Shown: positions 22,968-33,029, counted from the first letter of the stretch. The stretch: 58,232 bases of DNA from Streptomyces werraensis (GCA_014656175.1 BNBX01000004.1:1-58232), one strand, 5' to 3'. Program-made: numbers and translations. The notes: generated by a model not told the origin, from the letters alone.

Positions 22968-24091
22968 TGAAGAAGTTCGACAAGGAGCGCGTGCTCCTCG
23001 CGGTGGCCGGCCCGGTCATCGCGCTCGCCGTGGCCTTCGTGCTGAGCGCGATCGTGCTGGTCGCCTCCGGCAAGAACCCGGTCGAGCCGTTCACCCTCAT
23101 GTTCGAGCAGGCCGGGTACTCGGACGTCCAGGTGCTGATCCTCAACCAGGCCTCGATGTACTACATCGCGGCCCTGGCGGTGGCCATCGGCTTCCGGATG
23201 AACCTGTTCAACATCGGCGTCGACGGCCAGTACCAGCTCGGCGCGATGATGGCCGCCATCGTCGGCGCGCACGCCGACCTGCCGGCGTTCCTCCAGGTCC
23301 CGCTGCTGCTGCTGACCGCCGTCTTCACCGGCGCCTTCTGGGCCGGCATCGCCGGCGTCCTCAAGGTCACCCGCGGCGTCAGCGAGGTCGTCGCCACGAT
23401 CATGCTCAACGCGATCGCCACCTCGCTGATCGTCTACATGTGGAAGCCGGACGTCTTCGGCGTCAAGATCGGCAACAACAGCACCACCGGCGAGATGCAC
23501 GAGTCCGGCTGGATCCCGGGCATCGACCTCGGCGCGGCCGGCGAGATCTACGGCCTGGTGATCCTCGCCGTGCTCCTCGGCATCGGCTACTGGGTCGTCC
23601 TCAACCGCACCCGCTTCGGCTTCGACCTGCGCGCCTCCGGCGCTTCCAGCTCCGCCGCGGCCGCCAGCGGCGTCGACCCCAAGCGCATGGTCCTCACCGC
23701 CATGCTGCTCTCCGGCGCCATCGCCGGCCTCGCGGGCCTGCCGATCCTGCTCGGCGACTCCCACACGTACAACCTGAACTTCCCCACCGGCATCGGCTTC
23801 CTCGGCATCGGCATCGCCCTGCTCGGCCGCAACAGCCCGGTCGGGATCGTCTTCGCCGCCCTGCTGTGGGCCTGGCTCGACAAGGCGTCGCCCGAGCTGG
23901 ACTTCCACGGCTACGACAAGGAGATCGCGGTCATCATGCAGGGCCTGATCGTTCTCTCGGTGGTCGTCTCCTACGAGGCCGTCCGCGAGTGGGGCCTGCG
24001 CCGTCAGCAGCGCCGGGTCGGCGCCGAACTCGCCGCGGGACACGTCCTGGGCGCCGACAACAACACCACGAAGGAGGTGGCCGGCCGATGA
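22967..24091 (+). CDS. Nucleoside ABC transporter permease 1 (NupP-like)
   Basis: A 374-aa polytopic permease of the BPD_transp_2 type (branched-chain/ribose/nucleoside permeases). About eight to ten hydrophobic segments are visible, with family features MYYIAALAVAIGFRMNLFNIGVDGQYQLGAM near the start, the EAA-like RATRFGFDLRASGAS-type loop (NRTRFGFDLRASG) and LLGRNSPVGI toward the end. It pairs with the next gene to form the transmembrane channel of the nucleoside importer. The start codon overlaps the ATPase stop by 1 nt, and its own stop overlaps the next ATG, so all subunits are translationally coupled. Confidence 0.92.
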   Translation: MKKFDKERVLLAVAGPVIALAVAFVLSAIVLVASGKNPVEPFTLMFEQAGYSDVQVLILNQASMYYIAALAVAIGFRMNLFNIGVDGQYQLGAMMAAIVGAHADLPAFLQVPLLLLTAVFTGAFWAGIAGVLKVTRGVSEVVATIMLNAIATSLIVYMWKPDVFGVKIGNNSTTGEMHESGWIPGIDLGAAGEIYGLVILAVLLGIGYWVVLNRTRFGFDLRASGASSSAAAASGVDPKRMVLTAMLLSGAIAGLAGLPILLGDSHTYNLNFPTGIGFLGIGIALLGRNSPVGIVFAALLWAWLDKASPELDFHGYDKEIAVIMQGLIVLSVVVSYEAVREWGLRRQQRRVGAELAAGHVLGADNNTTKEVAGR

Positions 24092-25362
24092 CCGCTCCGA
24101 CCACAGCGACCGACGTCAACCAGCCGTCGCTGGAGCACGCCCCGGGGACCGGCCGCCGCATGTCGCTGCCCGTCCTGATGCTGGTCATCGCCGGAGCCCT
24201 GGCCCTGACCTCGATCGTGCGCCTGATCACCGGCGCCGACGGCATCACCAACGTCAGCCAGATGTCCACCGCCCTCCAGCTCGCCGTGCCGATCGGCCTC
24301 GCCGGCCTCGGCGGCCTGTGGGCCGAGCGCGCGGGCGTGGTGAACATCGGCCTCGAAGGCATGCTGATCCTGGGCACCTGGTTCGGCGCCTGGGCCGGAT
24401 TCCAGTGGGGTCCGTGGACCGGCGTCCTCGTCGGCATCATCGGCGGCTGCCTCGGGGGCCTGCTGCACGCCATCGTGACCGTCACCTTCAACGTCAACCA
24501 CATCGTCTCCGGTGTGGCGATCAACATCCTCGCCCTCGGCGCCACCCGCTACCTGGCGCCGCTCGCCTTCGAGGGCCACCAGGGCGGCTCCGCCAAGCAG
24601 TCCCCGGCGGTCGAGTCCCTCGGCCACTTCACCGTGCCGGGACTGTCCGACTGGCTGACCGACCTCAACGCCAAGGGCTGGTTCTTCCTCTCCGACATCG
24701 CCGGCCTGCTCGGCGGCCTGGTCACCAACGTCTCCTGGCTGACCCTGATCGCCGTCGCGCTGGTCCCCGCCACCTGGTGGATCCTCTGGCGCACCGCGTT
24801 CGGCCTGCGCCTGCGCTCCTGCGGCGAGAACCCGGTCGCCGCCGAGTCCCTCGGCGTCAACGTCTACAAGTACAAGTACCTCGCGGTGATCATCTCCGGC
24901 GGACTGGCCGGCCTCGGCGGCGTCTTCCTGTCCATCGTGGCCAACCCCTTCTACCTGGAGGGCCAGACCAGCGGACGCGGCTACATCGGCCTCGCCGCGA
25001 TGATCTTCGGCAACTGGATGCCGGGCGGCCTCGCCATCGGCGCCGGCCTCTTCGGCTACACCGACAGCCTCAACCTGCGCGGCGGCTCCACCAACGTGCA
25101 CGCCCTGCTGCTGCTCGGCGCGCTGCTGCTGGTCATCGGCGCGATCTGGCTGGCGATCCGCAAGAAGTACGTCCAGGCGGCCGTCACCTTCGTCGTCGGC
25201 GCCCTCGTGTTCGCCTGGTACGCCGGCACCAACGAGGTCCCGAGCCAGGTCGTCGCCGCCACCCCGTACGTCGTCACCCTGGTCGTCCTCGCCCTCTCCG
25301 CCCAGCGGCTGCGCATGCCGAAGGCGGACGGCTTGCCGTACCGGAAGGGACAGGGCAAGTGA
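24088..25362 (+). CDS. Nucleoside ABC transporter permease 2 (NupQ-like)
   Basis: A 424-aa second permease of the BPD_transp_2 family. Characteristic segments are AVPIGLAGLGGLWAERAGVVNIGLEGMLILGTW, the loop WRTAFGLRLRSCGENPVAAESLGVNVYKYKY and RGYIGLAAMIFGNWMPGGLA. A short hydrophilic N-terminus precedes the first helix; extra C-terminal helices (VQAAVTFVVGALVFAWYAG, TPYVVTLVVLALSA) make it longer than typical NupQ. ATG 24088 overlaps the stop of permease 1 by 4 nt and has a strong GGAGG. The stop overlaps the start of cdd (GTGA). Confidence 0.92.
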   Translation: MTAPTTATDVNQPSLEHAPGTGRRMSLPVLMLVIAGALALTSIVRLITGADGITNVSQMSTALQLAVPIGLAGLGGLWAERAGVVNIGLEGMLILGTWFGAWAGFQWGPWTGVLVGIIGGCLGGLLHAIVTVTFNVNHIVSGVAINILALGATRYLAPLAFEGHQGGSAKQSPAVESLGHFTVPGLSDWLTDLNAKGWFFLSDIAGLLGGLVTNVSWLTLIAVALVPATWWILWRTAFGLRLRSCGENPVAAESLGVNVYKYKYLAVIISGGLAGLGGVFLSIVANPFYLEGQTSGRGYIGLAAMIFGNWMPGGLAIGAGLFGYTDSLNLRGGSTNVHALLLLGALLLVIGAIWLAIRKKYVQAAVTFVVGALVFAWYAGTNEVPSQVVAATPYVVTLVVLALSAQRLRMPKADGLPYRKGQGK

Positions 25363-25760
25363 CCGCGGCCGCCGACGTCGACTGGGAGGCGCTGCGCGCG
25401 GCGGCGCGGGACGCCATGTCCTACGCCTACGCCCCCTACTCGGGATATCCGGTGGGCGTCGCGGCCCGGGTCGACGACGGACGCACGGTCACCGGCTGCA
25501 ACGTCGAGAACGCTTCGTACGGACTGGGCCTGTGCGCCGAGTGCGGACTGGTCTCGGAGCTGCAGCGCACCGGGGGCGGCCGGCTCACGCACTTCACGTG
25601 CGTGGACGGCGGCGGCGAGATCCTCGTCCCGTGCGGCCGCTGCCGTCAGCTGCTGTACGAGTTCGGCGGCCCCGGACTGCTGCTGGAGACGCCCGAGGGC
25701 ATCCTGCCCCTGTCCGAGATGCTGCCCCAGGCCTTCGGCCCTCAGCACCTCACCAAGTAA
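25359..25760 (+). CDS. cdd: Cytidine deaminase
   Basis: A 133-aa homotetramer-type cytidine deaminase that converts cytidine or deoxycytidine to uridine or deoxyuridine. The zinc-binding and catalytic motifs CAECGLVSEL (Cys-Ala-Glu) and PCGRCRQ (PCxxC) are intact, with CNVENASYGLGLCAE as the substrate loop. GTG 25359 overlaps the permease stop by 4 nt, so it is the fourth gene of the uptake operon and processes imported nucleosides immediately. Confidence 0.95.
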   Translation: MTAAADVDWEALRAAARDAMSYAYAPYSGYPVGVAARVDDGRTVTGCNVENASYGLGLCAECGLVSELQRTGGGRLTHFTCVDGGGEILVPCGRCRQLLYEFGGPGLLLETPEGILPLSEMLPQAFGPQHLTK

Positions 25761-25765
25761 CTCCC

Positions 25766-25820
25766 GTGCGGCCCCTCCCGCCGCCGCCCGGCACCCGGGC
25801 GGCGGGCGGAGGGGCCGTGC
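25766..25820 (+). terminator. Intra-operon hairpin between cdd and deoA
   Basis: Long imperfect GC stem: GCGGCCCCTCCCGCCG and onward pairs with its near-complement ending GGAGGGGCCGTGC around CAC, starting 6 nt after the cdd stop. There is no U-tract. It may attenuate transcription into deoA or stabilise the upstream mRNA, giving different levels of transporter and phosphorylase. Confidence 0.55.
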
Positions 25821-25848
25821 TCTTCGCACCCCGGAAGGAACGCCAGCC

Positions 25849-27132
<1,284 letters not shown>

Positions 27133-27184
27133 CCGCACGCGCGGGTGAACGGGACCGGCGGCGCCCTGCCCCGGCCCCGTTCGT

Positions 27185-27457
27185 CGTGCGGCCGCGGCAG
27201 CGCTCGTGGTGGAGATCGCCTCGCGGGCGACAGCCCGTGTCGACCGGACGGTCAAGGTCCATGCCTACGCATCGGCCGGAATCCCGCTCTACCTCCTGCT
27301 CGACAGCCTGGCGCCCGACGGGCCTGTGTGCACGCTCCACGGACGGCCGGAGAAGGGCACGTACCGCGAGGTGGGCCGTGTCCGGTTCGGCGAGCCCATC
27401 GGGCTCCCCGCCCCCTTCGGCCTGGTCATCGACACGGCCGAGTTCCCCGAGGCCTGA
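27185..27457 (+). pseudogene. Uma2-family endonuclease remnant (C-terminal half)
   Basis: About 85-90 residues match the C-terminal half of Uma2/DUF820 putative endonucleases: ALVVEIASRATARVDRTVKVHAYASAGIPLYLLLD corresponds to the usual VVEIxSPSTxxxDRxxKxxxYAxAGIPxYWLVD. The normal protein is about 190 residues; the N-terminal half, which holds part of the PD-(D/E)xK-like site, is absent and upstream sequence is low-complexity Ala/Arg coding or deoA. The first usable start is GTG 27206, giving 83 residues. It is probably a decayed gene, not an active nuclease. Confidence 0.7.
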
Positions 27458-28378
27458 TCACCCCAGCACCGCCGCCACTGCCACCAGGACGGGGACCGAG
27501 AGCGCCGTCGAGATCAGGATGGACTCGCGGGCCAGGCGTTCGCCGACGCCGTAACTGCTCGCGTAGGTGAAGAGGTTCTGGGCGGCCGGGAGCGCCGAGG
27601 TGACCACCACGTCGAGCAGGTGCGCCCCGCGCAGGCCGAACACGCCCACCGCCAGCGCCCAGGCGGCCAGCGGCTGGCCCACCGCCTTCAGGCCCACGGC
27701 CAGCAGCACCGCCCCCCGGTCGCCGCTGCGCAGCGGCAGGGTGCTGCCCCGCAGCGAGATGCCGAAGGCGAGCAGCACCGCCGGGACCGCCATGTTGCCG
27801 ATGAGCTGCACCGGGTCCCACACCGGGCCGGGGATCTCCACGCCCGCCGCCGACACCGCGACCCCCGCGAGCGACCCCAGCGCGACCGGATTCCGCAAGG
27901 GGGTGAGCAGCCGCCGCCACAGGGGCTGCTTCCCGCCCGCCGTCGACAGGTCCAGGATCGTCAGCGCCACCGGCGTGACCCCCACCAGCTGGAACAGCAG
28001 CACCGGCGCCACCAGCGAGGCGTCCCCCAGCACGTACACGGCGATGGGGATGCCCAGGTTGCCGGAGTTGACGTAGCTGGAGCACAGGGCGCCGATGGTG
28101 GTGCGGCCCACGCCCCAGCCGCGCGCCACGCCCACCGCGACGAAGACGCCCGCCACCGCCGCCGTGCTCAGCGCGGTGACCAGCAGGCGGCCGGAGAAGA
28201 CCACCGACAGGTCGGCGCGGGCGAGCGTCGTGAACAGCAGCGCCGGGGACGCCACATGGAACGCCAGCCTGGTCAGCACCTCGCTGCCCTGCGCGCCGAG
28301 GTTCCCCCGCCGTCCGATGACGTAGCCGACGCCGATGACGACGGCGATCACCAGGAACCCGCTCAGCACCCCCTGCAC
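27458..28378 (-). CDS. AEC-family (auxin efflux carrier-like) permease
   Basis: A 306-aa membrane protein of the AEC/MdcF family, with about ten hydrophobic segments in two repeats separated by a short cytoplasmic loop (TAGGKQPLWRRLLTPLRNP). Landmarks are GVGYVIGRRGNLG near the N-terminus, SYVNSGNLGIPIA in helix 4 and the PAAQNLFTYASSYG element near the end. Family members transport organic acids or amino acids; the substrate is unknown. GTG 28378 is the only start near the conserved N-terminus. It converges tail to tail with the Uma2 remnant with no gap. Confidence 0.85.
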   Translation of the reverse strand: MQGVLSGFLVIAVVIGVGYVIGRRGNLGAQGSEVLTRLAFHVASPALLFTTLARADLSVVFSGRLLVTALSTAAVAGVFVAVGVARGWGVGRTTIGALCSSYVNSGNLGIPIAVYVLGDASLVAPVLLFQLVGVTPVALTILDLSTAGGKQPLWRRLLTPLRNPVALGSLAGVAVSAAGVEIPGPVWDPVQLIGNMAVPAVLLAFGISLRGSTLPLRSGDRGAVLLAVGLKAVGQPLAAWALAVGVFGLRGAHLLDVVVTSALPAAQNLFTYASSYGVGERLARESILISTALSVPVLVAVAAVLG

Positions 28379-28513
28379 GGCGGCTCCCCGTGACGGTGCA
28401 GGGCGCCGGGCCCCAGGGGCGGCGATGATCTATGGCGCATACAGCCAACCCTCCGGGGAGGGCCGCGCCCGGGTCAATGTGATCCTCGGCGCCGCGCGAC
28501 GGGACGCCGCGCG

Positions 28514-28903
28514 ATGAGTTACGGGCGCCCGGCCGGTCTACCGCTCGTGGACGCCATGACACCGCCCGTACTCGTGCTCAGCGGCCCCCTCACCCCGGGC
28601 GAGGTGGGCGGGCCGTGCGAGGCGCTGCGCGCCCTGCTGGACGGCGGGGGGCGCGGCCGTGTCGTGGTGTGCGACGTCGCCGGGCTGGGACCGCCGGGCC
28701 TGGCCGCCGTGAACCTGCTGGCCCGGCTGCAGCTCACCGCCCGCCGGGCCGGCGGACGGATACGGCTGCGCGACCCCTCACCCGCGCTGTGCGCCCTGCT
28801 CGACCTCGTCGGTCTCCGCTTCGAGACGGAGGGGCAGCCCGAACAGCGGGAACCACCGCTGGGTGTCCAGGAAGCAGTGGAACCCGGTGATCCGGCCGTC
28901 TGA
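28514..28903 (+). CDS. STAS-domain protein, 3' end overlapping a convergent ECF sigma gene
   Basis: A small (129-aa) protein with a STAS fold as in anti-anti-sigma factors: VLVLSGPLTPGEVGGPCEALRALL, RVVVCDVAGLGPPGLAAVNLLARLQLTARRAGG and CALLDLVGL fit the beta-alpha pattern. The phosphorylatable Ser of classical antagonists (usually in DLSxLxxIDSSG) is replaced by GPPG, so phospho-switching is doubtful. The start is uncertain (ATG 28514 or ATG 28556). The last 126 bp are antisense to the 3' end of the sigma gene at 28778-29800, so the ~42 C-terminal residues may be fortuitous extension. The conserved domain ends before most of the overlap. Confidence 0.6.
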   Translation: MSYGRPAGLPLVDAMTPPVLVLSGPLTPGEVGGPCEALRALLDGGGRGRVVVCDVAGLGPPGLAAVNLLARLQLTARRAGGRIRLRDPSPALCALLDLVGLRFETEGQPEQREPPLGVQEAVEPGDPAV

Positions 28904-29800
28904 GATCTCCAGCGCCTGGACCGCCCACGGCGTGTACCCGCCGTTCTCCGGGTCGGGCTTGTACTGCGCGAACCCGGGCAGTCCGTTGACCTCGACGGGC
29001 AGCAGCTTCGAGTGCGCGCAGGCGGCGCCCATCGTCGTCATGAAGCCCGTGATGTCGTCGGCGCCGGTCAGCCACAGGTCGAACGGCGGCATCGTCATGA
29101 TGGCGTCCTCGTGCAGCAGTGCCGTCAGCGCCGACATGTCGTAGCCCTCGAAGGCGGCCACGTACCGGTCGAGGAGCTTCTTCTGGTCCTCGTCCAGCGG
29201 GTCGGCGACCGCCGCGTCGGCGCCCGGCTCCCGCCGCTCGGCGAGCGTCGCCCGGGCCCGCTGCAGCGCGCTGTTGACCGAAGCGACCGACGTGCCGAGC
29301 AGCTCGGCGACCTCGCTCGCCTTCCACGCCAGCACCTCGCGCAGGATCAGCACCGCCCGCTGCTTGGCGGGCAGCCGCTGCAGCGCCGCCATGAACGCCA
29401 GCCGCACGGACTCCTTGGCGACCGCGGCCTCGGCCGGGTCGGCGGGGGTGGGCAGCACCCGGTCGTCGGGCATCGGCTCCAGCCAGGTGTGGTCCGGGCG
29501 GGGGGACAGGGCGGCCCGCGCGAGCGGCGTGGACTCCGTGAGGTCCATCGGGCGGGCGCGCTTGTTGCCCGCGGACAGCATGTCCAGGCAGACGTTCGTC
29601 GCGATGCGGTAGAGCCAGGAGCGGAGGCTGGAGCGCCCCTCGAACTTGTCGATGCTGCGCCAGGCACGGATCATCGTGTCCTGCACCGCGTCCTCGGCCT
29701 CGAAGGACGAACCGAGCATCCGGTAGCAGTACCCGGTGAGCTCCACCCGGTACTGCTCCAGCGTGGCGTCCAGGTCCGTCGTCGCCGTGCCGTTCGTCAT
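28778..29800 (-). CDS. ECF RNA polymerase sigma factor with SnoaL-like C-terminal domain (SigG type)
   Basis: A 340-aa ECF sigma factor. Region 2 is LTGYCYRMLGSSFEAEDAVQDTMIRAWRSIDKF (residues ~23-55) with SWLYRIATNVCLDML, and region 4 is LPAKQRAVLILREVLAWKASEVAELLGTSVASVNSALQRAR. An extra ~130-residue domain (LDRYVAAFEGYDMSALTALLHEDA, PPFDLWLTGADDITGFM, GRITGFHCFLD) has the SnoaL-like/NTF2 fold of SigG/SigJ-type factors, which tend to be controlled by this tail rather than a classical anti-sigma. ATG 29800 was chosen because the residues before it are low-complexity and non-conserved. No anti-sigma gene is adjacent. Confidence 0.88.
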   Translation of the reverse strand: MTNGTATTDLDATLEQYRVELTGYCYRMLGSSFEAEDAVQDTMIRAWRSIDKFEGRSSLRSWLYRIATNVCLDMLSAGNKRARPMDLTESTPLARAALSPRPDHTWLEPMPDDRVLPTPADPAEAAVAKESVRLAFMAALQRLPAKQRAVLILREVLAWKASEVAELLGTSVASVNSALQRARATLAERREPGADAAVADPLDEDQKKLLDRYVAAFEGYDMSALTALLHEDAIMTMPPFDLWLTGADDITGFMTTMGAACAHSKLLPVEVNGLPGFAQYKPDPENGGYTPWAVQALEISDGRITGFHCFLDTQRWFPLFGLPLRLEAETDEVEQGAQRG

Positions 29801-29950
29801 CGTCCACCCACCCCAAGCGGCCTCATGGCGGCGCGCCGTCGCGCCACCACCTCGGAAGCTACCGCAGCCCACTGACAACGGCTCCCCGAGTGGACGAATC
29901 CGCAGGTGAAGGGCGGTGTGAACCTGCCGTGCACGCGCCCTGGGCGACCG

Positions 29951-31234
29951 TCAGGCGGCCCGGGCCTCCCCGGCGCGGACCGCCGCCCGCGTCCCGGCCA
30001 GGGTGATCGCCGCGACGCCCGCCACGGCCACCAGACCGACCGCCACCGTCCCGGACCAGCCGCCCGCGTGGAACGCCAGCGCCCCCACCGCGCTGCCCGC
30101 GCTCGACCCGACGTAGTACGCGGACTGGTACAGCGCCGCCGCCTGCGCCCGGCCCTCCGTCGCGGTCCTGCCCACCGCGGACGAGGCGACCGCGTGCCCC
30201 GCGAAGAACCCGGCCGTGATCAGCACGAGCCCGAGCAGCACCAGCGGCAGCGTGTCCGCCAGGGACAGCAGCAGTCCGGCCGCGGTGGTCGCGCCGCCCG
30301 CGTACAGGGCGCCCCGTCGGCCCAGCCGGCCCACCAGCCGTCCGGCCGCGGACGCCGACACCGTGCCCACCAGGTACACCAGGAACACCGACCCGGCGAC
30401 GCCCTGCGGCAGCGAGAACGGCTCCTCGGTCAGCCGGTACCCGATGACCGTGTACACGCCCCCGAACACCGTCATGAACAGCGCGCCGATCGCGAACAGC
30501 CGCCGCAGCAGCGGGTTCCCGAGGTGACGGCGGACCGTGCCGGCCAGCACGCGGGGCGCGAGCGACCCCGCCCTGAAGTGCCGCGGAACCGGCAGCAGCA
30601 GCCGGAACGCCACCGCGCACGCCACCGCGACCAGCCCGATCACGCCGACGGCAGCGCGCCAGCCCCATTCCTGCGCCACCCAGCCGGTGATCACCCGGCC
30701 GCTCATCCCGCCCACGCTGTTGCCGGCCACGAACAGCCCGATCGCCGTCACCAGCGCCTTCGGTGTGACCTCCTCCGCGAGATACGCCGTCGCCGAGGCG
30801 GGCAGCCCGGCCAGGGCCGCGCCCTGCAGCGCCCGCAGCGCCACCAGCGCGCCCAGCGACGGGGCGAACGGCACCAGCAGCCCGAGGGTCACCGCGACGG
30901 CCAGCGAGGCCGTCATGACCGTACGCCGCCCGAACCGCTCGGACAGGGCGCTCATCGGCAGCACGAACAACGCCAGACCACCGGTCGCCGCCGACACCGT
31001 CCAGCTCGCGTCGCTCGCGCTGACCGCGAAGTCGCCGGAGACCAGGGGCAGAAGGGCCTGGGTGGAGTAGAGGAGCGCGAAGGTCGCGACACCCGCGAGG
31101 AACAGGGCGAGACTCATCCGGCGGTAACCGGGACCGCCCGGGGACATCCGGGTCTCGACGGCGGGCGGCGGGGCGGAGGGGACGGATGCGACGGCGTCCA
31201 CGCGGGTGGACGCCCCGGTACTGGCGGGAGTCAT
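29951..31234 (-). CDS. MFS transporter (YnfM-like)
   Basis: A 427-aa major facilitator with twelve predicted helices. The family signature in the loop between helices 2 and 3 reads GGLALFVLPMSALSERFGRRTVM. The N-terminal ~45 residues are hydrophilic. It resembles the E. coli YnfM type (DHA1-like), and, like ynfM, is divergent from a LysR-family gene, so it is probably inducible by a compound sensed by that regulator. The substrate is unknown; an efflux role is likely. ATG 31234 was chosen over longer in-frame starts that run into the divergent regulator promoter. Confidence 0.85.
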   Translation of the reverse strand: MTPASTGASTRVDAVASVPSAPPPAVETRMSPGGPGYRRMSLALFLAGVATFALLYSTQALLPLVSGDFAVSASDASWTVSAATGGLALFVLPMSALSERFGRRTVMTASLAVAVTLGLLVPFAPSLGALVALRALQGAALAGLPASATAYLAEEVTPKALVTAIGLFVAGNSVGGMSGRVITGWVAQEWGWRAAVGVIGLVAVACAVAFRLLLPVPRHFRAGSLAPRVLAGTVRRHLGNPLLRRLFAIGALFMTVFGGVYTVIGYRLTEEPFSLPQGVAGSVFLVYLVGTVSASAAGRLVGRLGRRGALYAGGATTAAGLLLSLADTLPLVLLGLVLITAGFFAGHAVASSAVGRTATEGRAQAAALYQSAYYVGSSAGSAVGALAFHAGGWSGTVAVGLVAVAGVAAITLAGTRAAVRAGEARAA

Positions 31235-31297
31235 GCCTCGAACGTACGGAGGCCTGCGCTCATCCGTCCAATGCATGGAATCGCCATAATCGTTCCC

Positions 31298-32260
31298 ATG
31301 GAGCATCAGCAGAGGTCAGGCGGTCGTCTGTCACGAACCGGTGACACACGAGACAGAGAAGAGATGGCACGGCTGCTCGCGCCGCGCCTCGCCCACTTCG
31401 CCGGGGTGGCCCGCACCGAGCACGTCACCCGGGCCGCCCAGGAGATGCAGGTGCCGCAGTCCACCCTCTCCCGCGCCCTGGTCCGCCTCGAGGACGACCT
31501 CGGCGTCGAGCTGTTCGCCCGGCACGGCCGGACCGTCTCCCTCACCCCGGCGGGCCGCACCTTCTACGCCTCCGTCGAGCGCGCCCTGGACGAGATCGGG
31601 CGCGCGGCCGAGGCGGTCCGCGCCGACGCCGACCCCGCCACCGGCAAGGTCGCCTTCGGCTTTCTGCACACCATGGGCGCCGAGACCGTGCCCGGCCTGC
31701 TGCACGCCTTCCGCGCCGACCACCCCGGCATCCGCTTCAGCCTCGTCCAGAACTACGGCGAGGCCATGCTGGAGGGACTGCGCGGCGGCGAGCTGGACCT
31801 GTGCCTGACCTCGCCGGTGCCGTCGGCCCCGGACCTGGTGGCCCGCCGCCTCGACGAGCAGAAACTGCGCCTGGTCGTCCCCGCCGACCACCGCCTCGCC
31901 GCCCGTCGCAGGGTCCGCCTGGCCGAGGCGGCCGACGAGACGTTCGTGACCCTCGAACCGGGCTACGGGCTGCGCCGCATCACCGACGACCTGTGCGCCC
32001 GGGCCGGGTTCGCGCCGCGCATCGCCTTCGAGGGCGAGGAGGCCGAGACCCTGCGCGGCCTGGTCGCGGCGGGCCTGGGCGTCGCCCTGCTGCCCCCGCC
32101 GCCCTTCCCGCGCCCCGGCGTGGCCGAACTGACGGTGACCGCACCGAGGGCGGCCCGGGAGATCGGCGTGGCCTGGCTCGCGGGCCGCCCGGACACCCCG
32201 CCGGTGGCGGCGTTCAAGAAGTTCCTGCTGTCGAAGCGGGGGAGCCTGCTGCCGGGGTAG
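31298..32260 (+). CDS. LysR-family transcriptional regulator
   Basis: A 320-aa LysR regulator. The helix-turn-helix HFAGVARTEHVTRAAQEMQVPQSTLSRALVRLEDDLGVELFARHGRTVSLTPAG is near residues 30-80, followed by a linker helix and a periplasmic-binding-protein-like effector domain (GKVAFGFLHTMGAETVPGLLHAFR to the end). It is divergent from the MFS gene with 63 bp between them; that spacer includes an ATGCAT-centred near-palindrome (TCCAATGCATGGA, 31267-31279), a possible LysR binding region. ATG 31298 gives a longer N-terminus than usual; an internal ATG just before ARLLAPRLAHF (31364) could be the true start. Confidence 0.87.
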   Translation: MEHQQRSGGRLSRTGDTRDREEMARLLAPRLAHFAGVARTEHVTRAAQEMQVPQSTLSRALVRLEDDLGVELFARHGRTVSLTPAGRTFYASVERALDEIGRAAEAVRADADPATGKVAFGFLHTMGAETVPGLLHAFRADHPGIRFSLVQNYGEAMLEGLRGGELDLCLTSPVPSAPDLVARRLDEQKLRLVVPADHRLAARRRVRLAEAADETFVTLEPGYGLRRITDDLCARAGFAPRIAFEGEEAETLRGLVAAGLGVALLPPPPFPRPGVAELTVTAPRAAREIGVAWLAGRPDTPPVAAFKKFLLSKRGSLLPG

Positions 32261-32270
32261 CGGGGCGCGC

Positions 32271-33029
32271 TCAGTGCCGTAACGTCGTCCCGAACCCCGC
32301 CGCCAGCGGCATCCGCAGACCCAGCGGCGGGGGAGCGGCCAGCGCGTCCTGCACCGGGCGGGAGAAGTCCCGGCCGAACAGCACGCCCATCACGAAGTCC
32401 TGGGCCAGTGCCAGCACTTCGTTCCGGTACTGGCTCAACCCGTGGCCGTCCGCGTGCACTTCGAAGCGGCACACCTCGTGGTTCGCCTTCTTCGCGCGTG
32501 CCGCCAGGCGGAAGGACAGCTCAGGGTCGGTCCGCGCGTCGTTCGTGCCGTGCACGATCAGCACCTGGCGGCCGGCGAGCTGTTTCACCGGCTCGGCGGG
32601 GGCCGCACCGTCGTCCTCCGGCAGCCAGGGGGCCAGTGCCACCACGGAGCTGACCGCCTCGTGGCCCGCCGCGCGCAACGCCGCCCTGCCGCCCATGCCG
32701 AGGCCCACCAGGCACACGGGCACGTCCCCGTAGCGCCGTACGGCCTCGTCGGCGGCCCAGGCGGCGTCGTGCGCGAGGTGCGCCTCGTCGCCGTTCCAGC
32801 CGCGGTAGCGGTAGTGGACGACATGCGTGGCCAGATGCTGGTCGCGTCCCGCGCGGGCGAGCCTGCGTCCCAGGCCGCGTACGGGGACCGCCGCCAGCGG
32901 CGACGGTCTGCGGGCGGAGGACTCCTCGCCGTCCGGGAGCAGCAGCGCCACCCCGTTCACCGTGGCCGGCTCCGAGCCGAGCGCCCTCCCCAGCCGGGCC
33001 GTGCGCACCGGCGTCGCTTGCTGTGCCAT
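32271..33029 (-). CDS. Alpha/beta-hydrolase-fold protein with Gly at the nucleophile position
   Basis: A 252-aa protein of the alpha/beta-hydrolase (dienelactone hydrolase-like) fold: [12 protein letters not shown] at the start, the elbow [18 protein letters not shown], acid region [14 protein letters not shown] and histidine region [12 protein letters not shown]. The elbow consensus G-x-S/C/D-x-G reads G-L-G-M-G, so the usual nucleophile is glycine; Asp and His are still present. Either it is not a hydrolase or it uses another residue. It lies head to head with add, with a CTACGCGCGTAG palindrome between them, so it may be part of the nucleoside regulon. Confidence 0.72.
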   Translation of the reverse strand: MAQQATPVRTARLGRALGSEPATVNGVALLLPDGEESSARRPSPLAAVPVRGLGRRLARAGRDQHLATHVVHYRYRGWNGDEAHLAHDAAWAADEAVRRYGDVPVCLVGLGMGGRAALRAAGHEAVSSVVALAPWLPEDDGAAPAEPVKQLAGRQVLIVHGTNDARTDPELSFRLAARAKKANHEVCRFEVHADGHGLSQYRNEVLALAQDFVMGVLFGRDFSRPVQDALAAPPPLGLRMPLAAGFGTTLRH

